64,000 bases of DNA, from the NCBI GenBank assembly GCA_965220425.1, contig OZ244830.1:3720001-3784000 (forward strand). The letters run 5' to 3'. Of this stretch, positions 16,584 to 24,875 are shown in pieces; position 1 is the stretch's first letter, and the number at the start of each line of letters is the position of its first letter. The position numbers and the translations under genes are program-made. This DNA comes from Azophilus sp965220425. GTDB lineage: Bacteria > Pseudomonadota > Gammaproteobacteria > Pseudomonadales > Azotimanducaceae. A model generated the notes under the pieces. That model was given only the letters and a program-made list of their open reading frames with translations, made no database searches and was not told where the DNA came from.

Positions 16584-17558
16584 TCAATCCCGCGTCGAAC
16601 CGGTCGCTCCGAATGCCGCGGCGAAGGAGTTGTTGGCCAGAGCCGCCAACTCCGTCTCGTCGAGATGCAGAGCCTCCCCGACTCGAATGAAGTTCTCGTT
16701 GATGTATCCGCCGAAGTAGGCGGGATCGTCGGAGTTCACCGTTACGAGCAGCCCCAGATCCAGCATGCGCTTGAGCGGATGAATCGACAGATCGCCGACG
16801 ACCGCCAGCTTCAGATTGGAAAGCGGGCAAACGGTCAGCGGCACCTTATCCCTGCGCAGGCGTGCAACCAGCGCTTCGTCCTCGAGAGCCCGGTTGCCGT
16901 GGTCGATGCGGTCGACGCCCAACACGTCCAGGGCTTCCCACACGTATTCCGGCGGTCCCTCCTCGCCGGCGTGGGCCACCAGCTTGAACCCCAGGTCGCG
17001 GGCGGCCGCGAACACCCGTTCGAATTTCGAGGGCGGGTTTCCCATTTCGCTGGAGTCCAGTCCTACGCCGATAAACTCGGAGTGGTACTCGGCCGCATCC
17101 TCCAGCACCTGAAAGGCATCGCGCTCCGTGAGGTGGCGCAGGAAACAGAGAATGAGGGAGACGTCGACGCCCCGCTCCCGAGCATCTCGCGTCGCCCTCG
17201 TCAATCCACGCATGATCGTGCCAATGGGCACGCCGCGTTCCAGATGCGCCTGGGGGTCGAAGAAGTACTCGATGTGAGTCACGTTGTCCGCTTCAGCACG
17301 GCGGAAGTAGGCGTCGGCGAGTTCGTGGAAGTCCGTCTCTTCCCGCAGGACCTGCATGCCCGCGTAGTACAGGTCGAGAAAATCCTGCAGGCAGGAGAAG
17401 TTGTAGGCTCGCCGGACGGCTTCAACGTCGGCGTACGGCAACGGCACCCGGTTGCGTTGAGCCAAGTCGAACATCATGTCGGGCTCCAGCGAGCCTTCGA
17501 TATGGATGTGTAGCTCGGCCTTGGAAAGTTCTTGAACAACGGCGCGGTAGTCAGTCAC
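16584..17558 (-). CDS. add: Adenosine deaminase
   Basis: 324 residues starting at GTG (17556-17558) with GGAG 7 bp upstream. The frame continues further 5' but overlaps the preceding gene and has no homology there. Zinc ligands are in ELHIHIEGSL at the N-terminus (HxH), LVAHAGEEG (about residue 192), DRIDHGNRALED, and VTVNSDDPAYFGG near the C-terminus. The catalytic Glu is in HAGEE. It deaminates adenosine to inosine (or adenine to hypoxanthine; the Add/adenine-deaminase split cannot be made by eye). It is fourth in the iunH-nupC-trpF-like-add operon. Confidence 0.93.
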   Translation of the reverse strand: MTDYRAVVQELSKAELHIHIEGSLEPDMMFDLAQRNRVPLPYADVEAVRRAYNFSCLQDFLDLYYAGMQVLREETDFHELADAYFRRAEADNVTHIEYFFDPQAHLERGVPIGTIMRGLTRATRDARERGVDVSLILCFLRHLTERDAFQVLEDAAEYHSEFIGVGLDSSEMGNPPSKFERVFAAARDLGFKLVAHAGEEGPPEYVWEALDVLGVDRIDHGNRALEDEALVARLRRDKVPLTVCPLSNLKLAVVGDLSIHPLKRMLDLGLLVTVNSDDPAYFGGYINENFIRVGEALHLDETELAALANNSFAAAFGATGSTRD

Positions 17559-17574
17559 GAACAGGCTCCAGTAA

Positions 17575-18225
17575 TCAATCGTAAATCGCGGCGCACACGG
17601 CCGCGCACTTCTCGGGATCCAGTTTGCCGTCCGTGCGCACACCCGTTTCCATGTCGATCCAGAACGGGACGCCCATTGCCACAGACAGCTTCGAGGAAAG
17701 CAGCTCGACGACATTGTCGGGACCGATTCCGCCCGAGACGCCGCAGAAAGGGTGTGCGCGATCGACTTGTGGGAACCGTGTGGGCCGTACCCCCGTTCCG
17801 AAGGAGATGTCGTACAGCCAGTCCACACGTCCGTCGGTCGGAAACGCACCGTCGCACTGGAGCGCGGCCCGTACGCCGTGGCAGGCCGCGTACCGGCTGA
17901 CCCGGGCAATCGTCGTTCCATTGGCCGCCCCGCGCCGGTGATTGATCTGGACGCGCGAAAACCCGGCTATGTCGAATTTGGGGAACCGGCCCTTGACGAC
18001 TGCCACCGCCAGCGGCCCGCAAAGATGGGCGGACAAGCGGATGCCGGCGCGTCGCAGACGGTGGATGAGTGGCAAATCGGCAAATGGCGGGCCGCTGCGA
18101 CTGGGATGAACGAGAACGCCCCATTCGATCGGATATCGGTCGCTCAAGACTCGGAGATCGTCGATCGTCTCCGGATCGTCCACACCCGTGAAGGTGATGA
18201 AGGCGGGCTTCGAATGGCCGGACAT
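17575..18225 (-). CDS. TrpF-like TIM-barrel protein
   Basis: 216 residues with a phosphoribosylanthranilate isomerase-like layout: FITFTGVDDPETIDDL at the start, YPIEWGVLVHPSRSG and LSAHLCGPLA in the middle. The phosphate-binding end is FCGVSGGIGPDNVVELL, then PFWIDMETGVRTDGKLD. A tryptophan role is unlikely, as no trp genes are near. It is 12 bp from nupC and 16 bp from add, so a nucleoside or ribose-phosphate-related job is more plausible, but its reaction is unknown to me. Intact frame, no truncation. Confidence 0.65.
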   Translation of the reverse strand: MSGHSKPAFITFTGVDDPETIDDLRVLSDRYPIEWGVLVHPSRSGPPFADLPLIHRLRRAGIRLSAHLCGPLAVAVVKGRFPKFDIAGFSRVQINHRRGAANGTTIARVSRYAACHGVRAALQCDGAFPTDGRVDWLYDISFGTGVRPTRFPQVDRAHPFCGVSGGIGPDNVVELLSSKLSVAMGVPFWIDMETGVRTDGKLDPEKCAAVCAAIYD

Positions 18226-18237
18226 GGCAGGCGGTCG

Positions 18238-19476
18238 TCAGTATTGGCCGCTGACGATGAACGCGATCGAAGCGGTCAGACCGTTGGCCAACAGGGCGGC
18301 CCAGAGCGCCAACGGGCTCCATCGCAAGATTTCCGGACGTCGCTCGGGCGCCATGGCGGTCAGTCCACCGATCAGTATCGCGAGGCTGCCGATGTTCCCG
18401 AACCCGCAGAGTGCGAAGGTCAAGGTGAACGCGGTGGGGGACGACAGATTCGGGTAGCTCTCCGCCAACAGGGAATAGGCAACCAGTTCGTTGATCGCGA
18501 CCTTGGTTCCGAGAATGCCGCCCGCCTGCAATACCTCGTCTGGCCGCATGCCCATCAGCCACACGAACGGAGCGGCCGGCCAGGCAAGTACCTGTTCCAG
18601 CGACAGCCCGGACGACAGCAGGCCCAGCCCGCTGTTGATCATGGCCATCAGCGACATGAACACGATCAACAGTGCAACGACATTCAGGAACACCCTGCCA
18701 CCGTCCGCCGTTCCAGCCACCAGCGCATCCATCGAGCTTCGATAGGGCGTCGTCACCACTACCCGGTCAGCGGAGTCGGCGGTGTCTCCCGGAAACATCA
18801 GGCGCGAGACGGCGACCGCCCCCAACACGTTCATCAGCGTAGCCGTAACCACGTGTCCAAACGCCCGTTCGTCGACGGCAAGAATGCTCGATATGACGAT
18901 GAGCGTGCCGCCCGCGACCGTCGACAGACCGACCGTCATCACGGCGAAGAGTTCGTGCTCCTTCAGCCGGGAAAGATAAGGCTTGATGAGCATGGGCCCC
19001 TCGATCATGCTCAGGAAAGCATTCGCCACCGCCACGAAGCCGACCGGTCCGCTGACGCCGAGCGTCCGGCGTACGATCCAGGCGACCGGCGCAATAATTG
19101 CGTTCAACACACGCCAGTGCCAAAGCAGCGCAGACAGCGCACCGACAACGATGATAATCGGCAGGATCTGAAACGCGAACACGAAGGTGGAGGCCCCCTC
19201 GCCGATCTCGAAAGGCGGTTCGGCGCCGCCCACGTATCCGAATACGAAACCGGTCGCCTGTCTGGTCGATTCCTCAAGCAGCCTGGCGATGCGCGTCAGA
19301 CTGGAAAGAAGCGCCTTGGCTACGTCGACGTGCAGGAAAAGAGCGGCGATTCCGAACTGACCGGCGACAGCCAATCCCGCATGTCGCCATCCCGCGAACT
19401 GACGGTTGCGGGAAGAGGCAAAGGCGAGTCCCGCGAAGACCAGTACTCCCATGGCGGCTTGAATTGCGGGATGCAT
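18238..19476 (-). CDS. nupC: NupC/CNT-family nucleoside permease
   Basis: 412-residue inner-membrane concentrative nucleoside transporter. The CNT signatures are visible: FVFAFQILPIIIVVGALSAL, SMIEGPMLIKPYL, VMTVGLSTVAGG, GTKVAINELVAYS and FALCGFGNIGSLAILIGG. Several hydrophobic helices span the chain. It imports nucleosides with H+ or Na+. It starts 7 bp after the nucleoside hydrolase stop and is followed 12 bp later by the TrpF-like gene, so it is within the operator-controlled operon. Confidence 0.95.
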   Translation of the reverse strand: MHPAIQAAMGVLVFAGLAFASSRNRQFAGWRHAGLAVAGQFGIAALFLHVDVAKALLSSLTRIARLLEESTRQATGFVFGYVGGAEPPFEIGEGASTFVFAFQILPIIIVVGALSALLWHWRVLNAIIAPVAWIVRRTLGVSGPVGFVAVANAFLSMIEGPMLIKPYLSRLKEHELFAVMTVGLSTVAGGTLIVISSILAVDERAFGHVVTATLMNVLGAVAVSRLMFPGDTADSADRVVVTTPYRSSMDALVAGTADGGRVFLNVVALLIVFMSLMAMINSGLGLLSSGLSLEQVLAWPAAPFVWLMGMRPDEVLQAGGILGTKVAINELVAYSLLAESYPNLSSPTAFTLTFALCGFGNIGSLAILIGGLTAMAPERRPEILRWSPLALWAALLANGLTASIAFIVSGQY

Positions 19477-19483
19477 GCTCGAA

Positions 19484-20557
19484 TCACCCAGCCGCGGTTA
19501 CCGGGTCGAATATCGAGCTCTCGTAAAGATCCCAGAAGCGTTCGGCATCGATCTGGAGGATCACCCTGGCCGGCGGTCGTTCCGGAGCCGGCAGGTTGAA
19601 GTCGCCGGCATTGCGATAGGCGACAACCCGACCGTAGCTCGGTCCTTCGACGCAGTCGACCGTTGCCCAGAGGTCTTGCGTGACCGTGGCGATGTCGGGA
19701 TCGAGCAGATAGGCGGTCGTTACGGCATCCCATACGGGCAGTTCAAACTTCGGATCGTGTTGCAATACCTGCGCGAACTTGCTTCGGTGAAAGCATCGAA
19801 AAAATGGATGTGTCCCGAATCGGTCGGACCAGTTTCCGTATCGCGCCGCGTCGAACACAAGCCCGTCGGTCGCGTCGAGCGGGACGATCTCGAGTTTCAG
19901 GCCCGACTCGAGCACGATGCGCGCGGCCTCCGCATCGAACCACCAGTTGAATTCCGCCGAGGGCGTCACGTTGCCGGGGACGTAGAACGCGCCGCCCATG
20001 CAGACGACCCGACCGATGTTTTGCGCGATTTCCGGGCACAATCTGAGCGCCAGCGCGACGTTCGTCATCGGGCCGATCGCCACGATCGTGACCGGCGTTT
20101 CATTGCGAAGCACCAAATCCACCATGAAGGTAACGGCGTGGTCGTCGACACTCACCCTTCGGGGGACACCCGTTTGGGCATGTCCCTCATGGCGAAAGAC
20201 AGGGGAAGCGTCCCAGGCGCCGCCGTAAGCGGCGCCATGCATTCGGGAACGGTGTTCGAAATCCGACTGGCGGTGAAGCAGCGGCTGACGCGCGCCTTCG
20301 CGCACGATCACTTCATCGTCAAGACCGAATACGCGCAAGGCGCGCCTGGCCTCGGACGCCGATATTCCCGCCCAGGTATTCCCCGTTACCACGGTGATCG
20401 CCGCCAGCCGAAGACTCCCGCGACGATGGCCCCAGGCCACCATCGCCAGCGCCTCATGGTCGTCTGCCAGCGTGTGGAAATCGGAGTCCAGAAGAACCGT
20501 TGCCCCGGTCATGCGGTCGATGTCTGTCAATTTGCCATGCATTCCGTATCTCGACAC
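19484..20557 (-). CDS. Inosine-uridine preferring nucleoside hydrolase family protein
   Basis: 357 residues in the full frame. The start may be GTG at 20557 or the ATG at 20540-20542 (sixth codon) preceded by CGGA. The Ca-binding N-terminal motif is LLDSDFHTLADDHEAL, slightly divergent from DTDxGxDDxxAL. TIVAIGPMTNVALAL (about residue 165), CMGGAFYVPGNVTPSAEFNWWFDAEAA and VPLDAT are typical. It would cleave nucleosides to base and ribose. It is first in a four-gene operon behind operator O5, with nupC 7 bp downstream. Confidence 0.9.
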   Translation of the reverse strand: MSRYGMHGKLTDIDRMTGATVLLDSDFHTLADDHEALAMVAWGHRRGSLRLAAITVVTGNTWAGISASEARRALRVFGLDDEVIVREGARQPLLHRQSDFEHRSRMHGAAYGGAWDASPVFRHEGHAQTGVPRRVSVDDHAVTFMVDLVLRNETPVTIVAIGPMTNVALALRLCPEIAQNIGRVVCMGGAFYVPGNVTPSAEFNWWFDAEAARIVLESGLKLEIVPLDATDGLVFDAARYGNWSDRFGTHPFFRCFHRSKFAQVLQHDPKFELPVWDAVTTAYLLDPDIATVTQDLWATVDCVEGPSYGRVVAYRNAGDFNLPAPERPPARVILQIDAERFWDLYESSIFDPVTAAG

Positions 20558-20560
20558 CGG

Positions 20561-20580
20561 ATAGTGAAACGTTTAACTTC
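20561..20580. promoter_or_regulatory. Proposed LacI operator O5 (nucleoside hydrolase operon)
   Basis: GTGAAACGTTTAACTTC with the AAACGTTT core at 20567-20574, 10 bp upstream of the nucleoside hydrolase frame. The 15-mer TGAAACGTTTAACTT is identical to O1. Confidence 0.7.
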
Positions 20581-20666
20581 GAGAGTCAACAGACGTGCGG
20601 ACTTGCACAGGCATTCACACCGGACGAAAACAAGCGTCTGAGCCCGTCCCCCTTCCGCAATGCAAT

Positions 20667-20945
20667 TCACTGGAATAGGGGTTCATCGAAACTTCTCAGC
20701 TTTCTCGAGCGGAGGGTCCCCTTCTCGGCTTCCTCGCGAAGAATGGTGTTGGCTCGCAGGGCAATGGCGAGATGCTGACCGATACGTTCCTGGTAGAAGG
20801 AATTCGCCATGCCGGGGAGTTTCAGTTCGCCGTGCAGGGGCTTGTCCGAGGCGCAGAGCAGAGTGCCGTATGGGACACGGTACCGGTAGCCGTTCGCCGC
20901 GATCGTCGCCGATTCCATGTCGATCGCGATCGCCCGTGACTTGTG
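20667..20945 (-). pseudogene. amn: AMP nucleosidase C-terminal remnant
   Basis: The last about 92 residues of AMP nucleosidase. SRAIAIDMESATIAANGYR, then VPYGTLLCASDKPLHGE, LKLPGMANSFY and the terminal SRKLRSFDEPLFQ closely follow E. coli Amn as I recall it. The remaining roughly 390 N-terminal residues are absent. The frame joins, with a shift, unrelated coding-looking sequence just upstream (20946-21080). AMP nucleosidase splits AMP to adenine and ribose-5-phosphate, so the remnant fits the purine theme of the locus. Confidence 0.85.
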
Positions 20946-21084
20946 CCTTGCGTGCTCCCGTCCCTCTCCAAGGGCGCCACGACGTCGGAAACCTCGGACA
21001 TCAGGGCGTTCACATCGATTCGCTTATCGGTGTCTATCTCGCCAAATGTTGTGGGGTGTGCAGTGGTCAACCTTATAGCGACTA

Positions 21085-22303
21085 GTGTCATGTCACACAT
21101 GATATGTCGTATTGTATCTGATATATTTACGGTCCTCTATTCAGGACGAGGATCCGTGCATGAAGCGCTACGTGGTGACACTGGACGAAGCGGAACGGGA
21201 AGGTCTGAAGGCGATTGCGAACAAAGGCTCGCACCGCTCGCAGAAGGTGATCAACGCGTTGATCCTGCTCAACTGCGACCAAGGGAAGTTCAACGAACGA
21301 CAGGCGACCGGAGAGGCCATTGCGGAGATTCTGCGGATCAGCATGCGCAAGGTGGATCGGGTAAAGAGGCGTTTTGTGGAGGCGGGGCTCGAGGTGGCAC
21401 TGGGCGGCGGGCAGGGTCGTCGGCCGACCTACCTGCGCAAGGCCGACGGCGAGTTCGAGGCGCGCCTGGTGGCGCTGAGCTGCGGCGAACCTCCGGCGGG
21501 CCACGGGCAATGGTCGCTGCGGCTGCTGGCGGACCACGCTGTGGAACTCGGCTACATCGACAGCGTGTCGCACGAAACGGTGCGGCGGGTTCTAAAAAAA
21601 ACGAACTCAAGCCTTGGCGTCGGGTCGGATGGGTGATTCCGCCGCAGCGCAACGCGGACTTCGCGGCGGCCATGGAGCAGGTGCTCGACGTATACCGGCG
21701 TCCGTACGACAAGGCCTTGCCCGTGGTATGCATGGACGAGACGCCGCGCCAGTTGATCCGTGAGACGCGTAGGCCGATTCCCGCCGAACCGGGCCAGCCG
21801 GCCCGGCACGACTACGAGTACCAGCGCTGCGGAACCTGCAACGTCTTCATGGCCACGGAGCCCTTGGCCGGCAAGCGGACGACCCGGGTGACGGAGCGCA
21901 AGACCAAGATCGACTGGGCGCACTTCCTCGCTGACATTGCCGCACGATACCCCGACGCCCAGACGATCACCTTGGTGATGGACAATCTGAACACCCACCG
22001 CCCGGGCGCACTCTACGAAGCCTTCCCGCCAGCGCAGGCAAAAGCCCTATGGGATCGGTTCGAGTTCGTCTTCACCCCCAAGCACGGCAGTTGGCTGAAC
22101 GTCGCCGAGGTCGAACTCAACGTCATGATCCGCCAGTGTCTGAACCGACGCATCGACTCCATCGACATCCTGCGCCAGGAGGTCGCCGCTTGGCAAGCCG
22201 CCCGCGATCGCCTCCAGGCCAAGGTGAACTGGCAGTTCACCACCGACGACGCACGCGTCAAACTGAAACGTCTCTATCCGACATTTGATGCGTGACAGGA
22301 CAC
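21085..22303 (+). mobile_element. IS630-family insertion sequence
   Basis: 1219-bp element with 12-bp terminal repeats GTGTCATGTCAC (21085-21096) and GTGACAGGACAC (22292-22303), one mismatch when inverted. It is flanked by TA at both ends (21083-21084, 22304-22305), the usual IS630 target duplication. The repeats are preserved, so the copy may be complete. It splits a minus-strand frame next to the amn remnant. Confidence 0.9.
21160..22295 (+). CDS. IS630 transposase made by -1 frameshift (orfA/orfB)
   Basis: OrfA (21160-21636, from MKRYVVTLDEAEREGL) carries helix-turn-helix domains. OrfB lies in the -1 frame, beginning around 21595, and holds the DDE catalytic core: Asp in VVCMDETPRQ, Asp in TLVMDNLNTHRPG and Glu in SWLNVAEVELNVM. 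The frames meet at eight A residues (21594-21601), a heptameric A slippery sequence suited to programmed -1 frameshifting. Joined, the product is about 378 residues, a normal IS630 transposase length. An ordinary disabling mutation is the alternative, but the slippery run argues for a programmed event. Confidence 0.85.
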
Positions 22304-22393
22304 TAGTCCTGTCGGTCGAGCCTTGACGTGCGCCCGTTGGGACACAGACGCGCATCGTCAATTGAACGCACCAATCCAAACTGCTATCTTTGA

Positions 22394-22413
22394 TGGGTGA
22401 AACATTTAACTCT
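22394..22413. promoter_or_regulatory. Proposed LacI operator O6
   Basis: GGTGAAACATTTAACTC, core AAACATTT at 22400-22407, one core change from O1 and O5. It lies 6 bp before the GTG start of the PH-domain-like gene on the plus strand. It is also upstream of the IS-interrupted minus-strand gene. Confidence 0.55.
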
Positions 22414-22418
22414 ACAGA

Positions 22419-23069
22419 GTGATCGCCGTGATCGGCGCTTCCTCCCGTCAAGATAGCGCAAGCACCGCGGGCATCCAAAAGGAATGCCGTGGCGTGCCGG
22501 CTCGACGACTTGAGGAGGCCGCCTGGACGCATCGAGTCCGAGCAAGTGGAACGACTGTACTGTGGATTTGGGCGGCCAGCTCGTTCTTGTTGTTCGGTCC
22601 AGTGCTGGGGGGCGAACTCGGACACGTACCCGGCATGCTTGCGGTTACATTGGCTTTTGCCGCCTTGACCAGCGTGTCGCTGCGAGCGACGGTAGAGATC
22701 GACTCCGACAACTGCCTGACCATTCGGTATCTCGTCTACTCGTTCTCCGATGAATTGGAGAACATCCAGATTGCGGCAACGCCCAAATTCGACTTCCGGC
22801 GCGATGACGTCCTCGGTTTCAAGAAGCTCTACCGGGGAACTCGGCTGCCGTCTTTCAACGTGGGCTGGTTCGTGCTCAGGAATGGAGCGGCCGCGTTCGT
22901 CTGCGTGAGCCGCAAACGAAGGGCGCGGGCACTCGTGACGCGCGACGGCTGTTACATTCTCGTCGATCCGCGTATCGCTCGCCGAATTCAGGCTGCCGCC
23001 GCAACATCCGGGCTCGCTCTCGGGACCTGTGCAGGGGGGCAAGCAGTACATCCATTACCCGGCGCTTGA
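22419..23069 (+). CDS. Membrane protein with bacterial PH-like domain
   Basis: 216 residues from GTG at 22419 (another GTG at 22428 is possible). Two hydrophobic segments (TTVLWIWAASSFLLFG, GMLAVTLAFAALTSVSL) occupy residues about 47-90. A beta-rich domain follows, ending AAFVCVSRKRRARALVTRD and CYILVDPRIARRI, like small bacterial PH-domain proteins that sit on the membrane face. The last 35 residues are Ala-rich and may be read-through. It follows operator O6 directly, so it may belong to the nucleoside regulon, although the function is not evident. Confidence 0.6.
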   Translation: MIAVIGASSRQDSASTAGIQKECRGVPARRLEEAAWTHRVRASGTTVLWIWAASSFLLFGPVLGGELGHVPGMLAVTLAFAALTSVSLRATVEIDSDNCLTIRYLVYSFSDELENIQIAATPKFDFRRDDVLGFKKLYRGTRLPSFNVGWFVLRNGAAAFVCVSRKRRARALVTRDGCYILVDPRIARRIQAAAATSGLALGTCAGGQAVHPLPGA

Positions 23070-23289
23070 CCTCGCGAAGCGGACGGCCGTCAACATTCGG
23101 GTAGCGGCGGGTACCAAGCACCCACAGCAGGCGATCGTCTCGGCGCGTCAGTATCCCGCGAGACACCAGGCGGTTGAGCAGGCGATCGGCAACGCGCTCG
23201 ATGGTGTGGTCAGCCTCTGCAACGACGTCGCCCAGTGGTCCGTTCGACCCGACGCAGTTTACGAAGAGTTCCGCAACGCGGGACACGGC
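23032..23289 (-). pseudogene. GPP34-domain remnant
   Basis: Minus-strand frame containing RVADRLLNRLVSRGILTRR then WVLGTRRYPNVDGRPLREV. This matches the C-terminal region of GPP34 (Golgi phosphoprotein 3-like) proteins, which normally run about 220 residues and are common in Actinobacteria. The N-terminal half cannot be found upstream. It overlaps the end of the plus-strand PH-domain gene and is probably a degraded piece at the edge of a transferred segment. Confidence 0.55.
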
Positions 23290-23471
23290 ATTGACAAGCC
23301 CTCGGACATAGCTTCGCTGAGTTTGGAGGACATCGATATGGTGGTTGGATGCCTCGCCGCAAAATACATTCGACGCCGATTCACAGGTTATTCGCCCTGT
23401 CCGCAATTCGTGTCATATTTGTATCGTACATAGTAGTCTATATATTTCACGGGCGCTCCCGGGAGACACCG

Positions 23472-24500
23472 ATGTCCGAATCCATACCGACTCCGCCACG
23501 ATCCCCAGCCGTCGATGCGCTCGCGGAACCATCGCAGCAGCCGCACGACCCGCGCGGACGCACCGCAGGTGGACAGAAGGAGATCTTCTGCGCCTTCGGG
23601 ATTGACGTGGACGCGGTAGCGGGCTGGCTCGGCTCCTATGGCGGTGAGGACTCGCCCTGCGACATCTCCCGAGGGTTGTTCTCGGGCGAGGTGGGGGTAC
23701 CGAGGCTGGTGGAGCTGTTCCGCCGCTTCGACATCCGGACCACCTGGTTCATCCCCGGCCATTCGGTGGAGACCTTCCCCGACCAGTGCCGCTTGGTTGC
23801 CGATGCCGGCCACGAGATCGGGGTGCACGGCTACTCGCACGAGAACCCCATCGCCATGACCCGCGAGCAGGAGACCGCGGTGCTCGACAAGTGCATCGAT
23901 CTCATCGAGCGGCTGAGCGGGCGCCGCCCGACCGGGTACGTCGCGCCGTGGTGGGAGTTCAGCCCCGTCACCAACGAGCTGCTGATCGAGCGTGGCATCA
24001 AGTACGACCACAGCCTGATGAACAACGACTTCCACCCCTTCTACGTCCGGGTGGGGGACTCGTGGACCAAAATCGACTACGGCAGGGACGCCCAGTATTG
24101 GATGAAGCCGCTCGTTCGCGGACAGGAGACCGAGCTCATCGAAATCCCCGCCAACTGGTATCTCGACGACCTACCGCCGATGATGTTCATCAAGTCGGCG
24201 CCCAACAGCTTCGGCTTCATCAACCCCCGCGACATCGAGGATCTGTGGCGCGACCAGTTCGATTGGGTATACCGGGAGTACGACTACGCGGTCTTCACCT
24301 TCACCATCCATCCCGACGTCTCCGGGCGACCCCAGGTGCTGCTGATGCTGGAACGGATCTACGAGTACGTCGCCTCCCACGCGGGGGTGCGGTTCTGCAC
24401 CTTCGACGAGATCGCCGACGACTTCCGGCGGCGGTGTCCGCCCGGGTCGAGTATCGGACCCGGCGGTGAGGTCCTTGCGTCTTCCGCTGGGGAGCGATAG
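23472..24500 (+). CDS. Polysaccharide deacetylase family (NodB-like) hydrolase
   Basis: 342 residues from the ATG at 23472 with GGGAG 8 bp upstream; the open frame to 23349 is not homologous. NodB-type motifs: the metal Asp in FGIDVDAVAGWLGSYGG, the histidine pair in IGVHGYSHENPIA, and the catalytic WWEFSPVTNELL and ANWYLDDLPPMMF segments. This branch is cytoplasmic, lacks a signal peptide, and resembles PuuE-like proteins that open amide rings rather than peptidoglycan deacetylases. It is followed by a CxxC small protein and a CobW GTPase, suggesting a metal-dependent amidohydrolase with its own metallochaperone. Confidence 0.88.
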   Translation: MSESIPTPPRSPAVDALAEPSQQPHDPRGRTAGGQKEIFCAFGIDVDAVAGWLGSYGGEDSPCDISRGLFSGEVGVPRLVELFRRFDIRTTWFIPGHSVETFPDQCRLVADAGHEIGVHGYSHENPIAMTREQETAVLDKCIDLIERLSGRRPTGYVAPWWEFSPVTNELLIERGIKYDHSLMNNDFHPFYVRVGDSWTKIDYGRDAQYWMKPLVRGQETELIEIPANWYLDDLPPMMFIKSAPNSFGFINPRDIEDLWRDQFDWVYREYDYAVFTFTIHPDVSGRPQVLLMLERIYEYVASHAGVRFCTFDEIADDFRRRCPPGSSIGPGGEVLASSAGER

Positions 24501-24518
24501 GCCCCCACAGACGGACGC

Positions 24519-24869
24519 ATGTGCAGCCTGTGCGGAATTCTCGCCGGACGCGGGCACTGGACCGAGAGCGCGTCGAGTCCGGAGGTCTTCGCCGGGCGTG
24601 CCGAGGCCCATACGGCGGGCCGCGAGCGCCAGCACCGCACCCGCATCCTGAACGTCGTCCTCGGCCACTACGGGCTGTCCGTCTCCGACTGGACGGCCGG
24701 CAAGTCGGTGCTTCGGAGCGCGACCGGACGCACCGCGATCGTGGAGAACGTCGGCGATCTGTGGCCGGACGCTGAACGATTGGCTGGACGTCCCGTCGAC
24801 CCACTCGATCCTGCGTTGTTGTCAGTGCTCACGCCGGCTGGCTCCCGGCCGCCTGCCGAGCTGGAGTAG
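24519..24869 (+). CDS. Conserved small CxxC protein of the deacetylase-CobW cluster
   Basis: 116 residues beginning MCSLCGILAGRGHWTE, with a CxxC pair at residues 2-5 that may bind metal. The rest is HYGLSVSDWTAGKSVLRSATG and NVGDLWPDAERLAGRPVDPLDPALLSVL. I have no named family for it. It is 18 bp after the deacetylase and 6 bp before the CobW gene, so the three are surely one operon. Confidence 0.7.
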   Translation: MCSLCGILAGRGHWTESASSPEVFAGRAEAHTAGRERQHRTRILNVVLGHYGLSVSDWTAGKSVLRSATGRTAIVENVGDLWPDAERLAGRPVDPLDPALLSVLTPAGSRPPAELE

Positions 24870-24875
24870 ACGCTA

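Larger units (their letters stand above)
20946..22345 (-). pseudogene. Unidentified gene interrupted by IS630, joined to the amn remnant
   Basis: Reading across the IS with one TA copy removed, the minus strand gives an open frame from a possible GTG at 22343-22345. It runs through LVAIRLTTAHPTTFGEI and then NALMSEVSDVVAPLE before running out of frame at the amn fragment. The two parts are 22306-22345 and 20946-21082. I do not recognise the family. It lies behind operator O6 on the minus side, so it may have been another member of the nucleoside regulon. Confidence 0.4.

Noticed and set aside
17752..19599. 615-codon plus-strand frame over nupC and the TrpF-like gene
   Set aside because: Composition rich in Arg/Gln/His, no domain, antisense to strong genes.
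23029..23433. 134-codon plus-strand ORF between the PH-domain gene and the deacetylase
   Set aside because: The opposite strand carries GPP34-like sequence in the same place; the plus frame shows no family similarity.
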